Below, one piece after another: positions 43,694-43,708 of a DNA stretch of 43,708 nt. Within the stretch, counting starts at the first letter, position 1; every line of letters begins with the position of its first letter. A program made the translations under genes and the position numbers. Below the pieces are notes generated by a model. It searched no databases. It saw nothing but the letters and a program-made list of their open reading frames with translations, and was not told where the DNA came from. The stretch lies in NCBI GenBank assembly GCA_017457155.1, contig JAFTHZ010000003.1, positions 1-43,708 on the forward strand. Direction: 5' to 3'. The DNA comes from Ruminococcus sp. Its GTDB lineage: Bacteria > Bacillota > Clostridia > Oscillospirales > Acutalibacteraceae.

Positions 43694-43708
43694 ATACGAA
43701 GTATATAA

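Overview
This window looks like the chromosome of a gut or rumen Firmicute of the Oscillospiraceae type (Ruminococcus-like). The signs are a low-to-moderate GC content, strong AGGAGG ribosome sites, T-box control of amino-acid genes, and four secreted proteins ending in cellulosome-type (type I) dockerins. The taxonomic call is an inference from gene content, not from a marker gene.

Layout. (1) 1-2140: the 3' part of a LuxR-type membrane regulator, a stub of a tyrosine integrase, and a LysR regulator. (2) 2139-13690: one ten-gene branched-chain amino-acid operon on the minus strand, transcribed ilvA-ridA-leuA-leuC-leuD-leuB-ilvB-ilvN-ilvC-ilvD. It starts from a good promoter and a T-box leader of unusual build: two stem I/stem II units with aligned codons CUC (Leu) and AUC (Ile) ahead of a single antiterminator/terminator. 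(3) 13830-19565: small stress- or resistance-like genes (three GNAT acetyltransferases, one frameshifted; an RsgA-type GTPase; a polysaccharide deacetylase; a VOC protein; a TetR regulator; a histidine-kinase remnant). The rsgA operon has its own promoter, a nine-codon leader peptide and two tandem terminators, which looks like a translation-sensing attenuator. (4) 19640-27413: an operon of a small protein followed by four large secreted dockerin proteins made of beta-rich repeat modules, two of them recent tandem duplicates. (5) 27690-36203: an operon of a membrane-anchored protein, a secreted UGSC-like thiol protein joined to a DGLPVVPPT-type domain, and a 1779-residue secreted protein in which the same DGLPVVPPT domain is fused to starch-binding-like modules and InlB-type repeats. 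Its promoter carries a perfect palindromic operator. (6) 36480-41640: cyclophilin, a HExxH membrane protein, an unknown membrane protein, an SH3-like lipoprotein, a GNAT and a SpoU/TrmH RNA methyltransferase. (7) 40440-43708: a decayed mobile or accessory tail with hairpin repeats, an orphan toxin-immunity array (a barstar-like gene and a small immunity-like gene separated by 39-bp repeats that encode a shared peptide), and two serine-recombinase C-terminal stubs.

The most distinctive items are the double-specifier T-box, the extracytoplasmic UGSC/DGLPVVPPT pair carrying carbohydrate-binding modules, the leader-peptide attenuator on rsgA, and the repeat-bounded orphan immunity array. Functions of the accessory proteins are inferred from motifs read by eye; no database search was possible.
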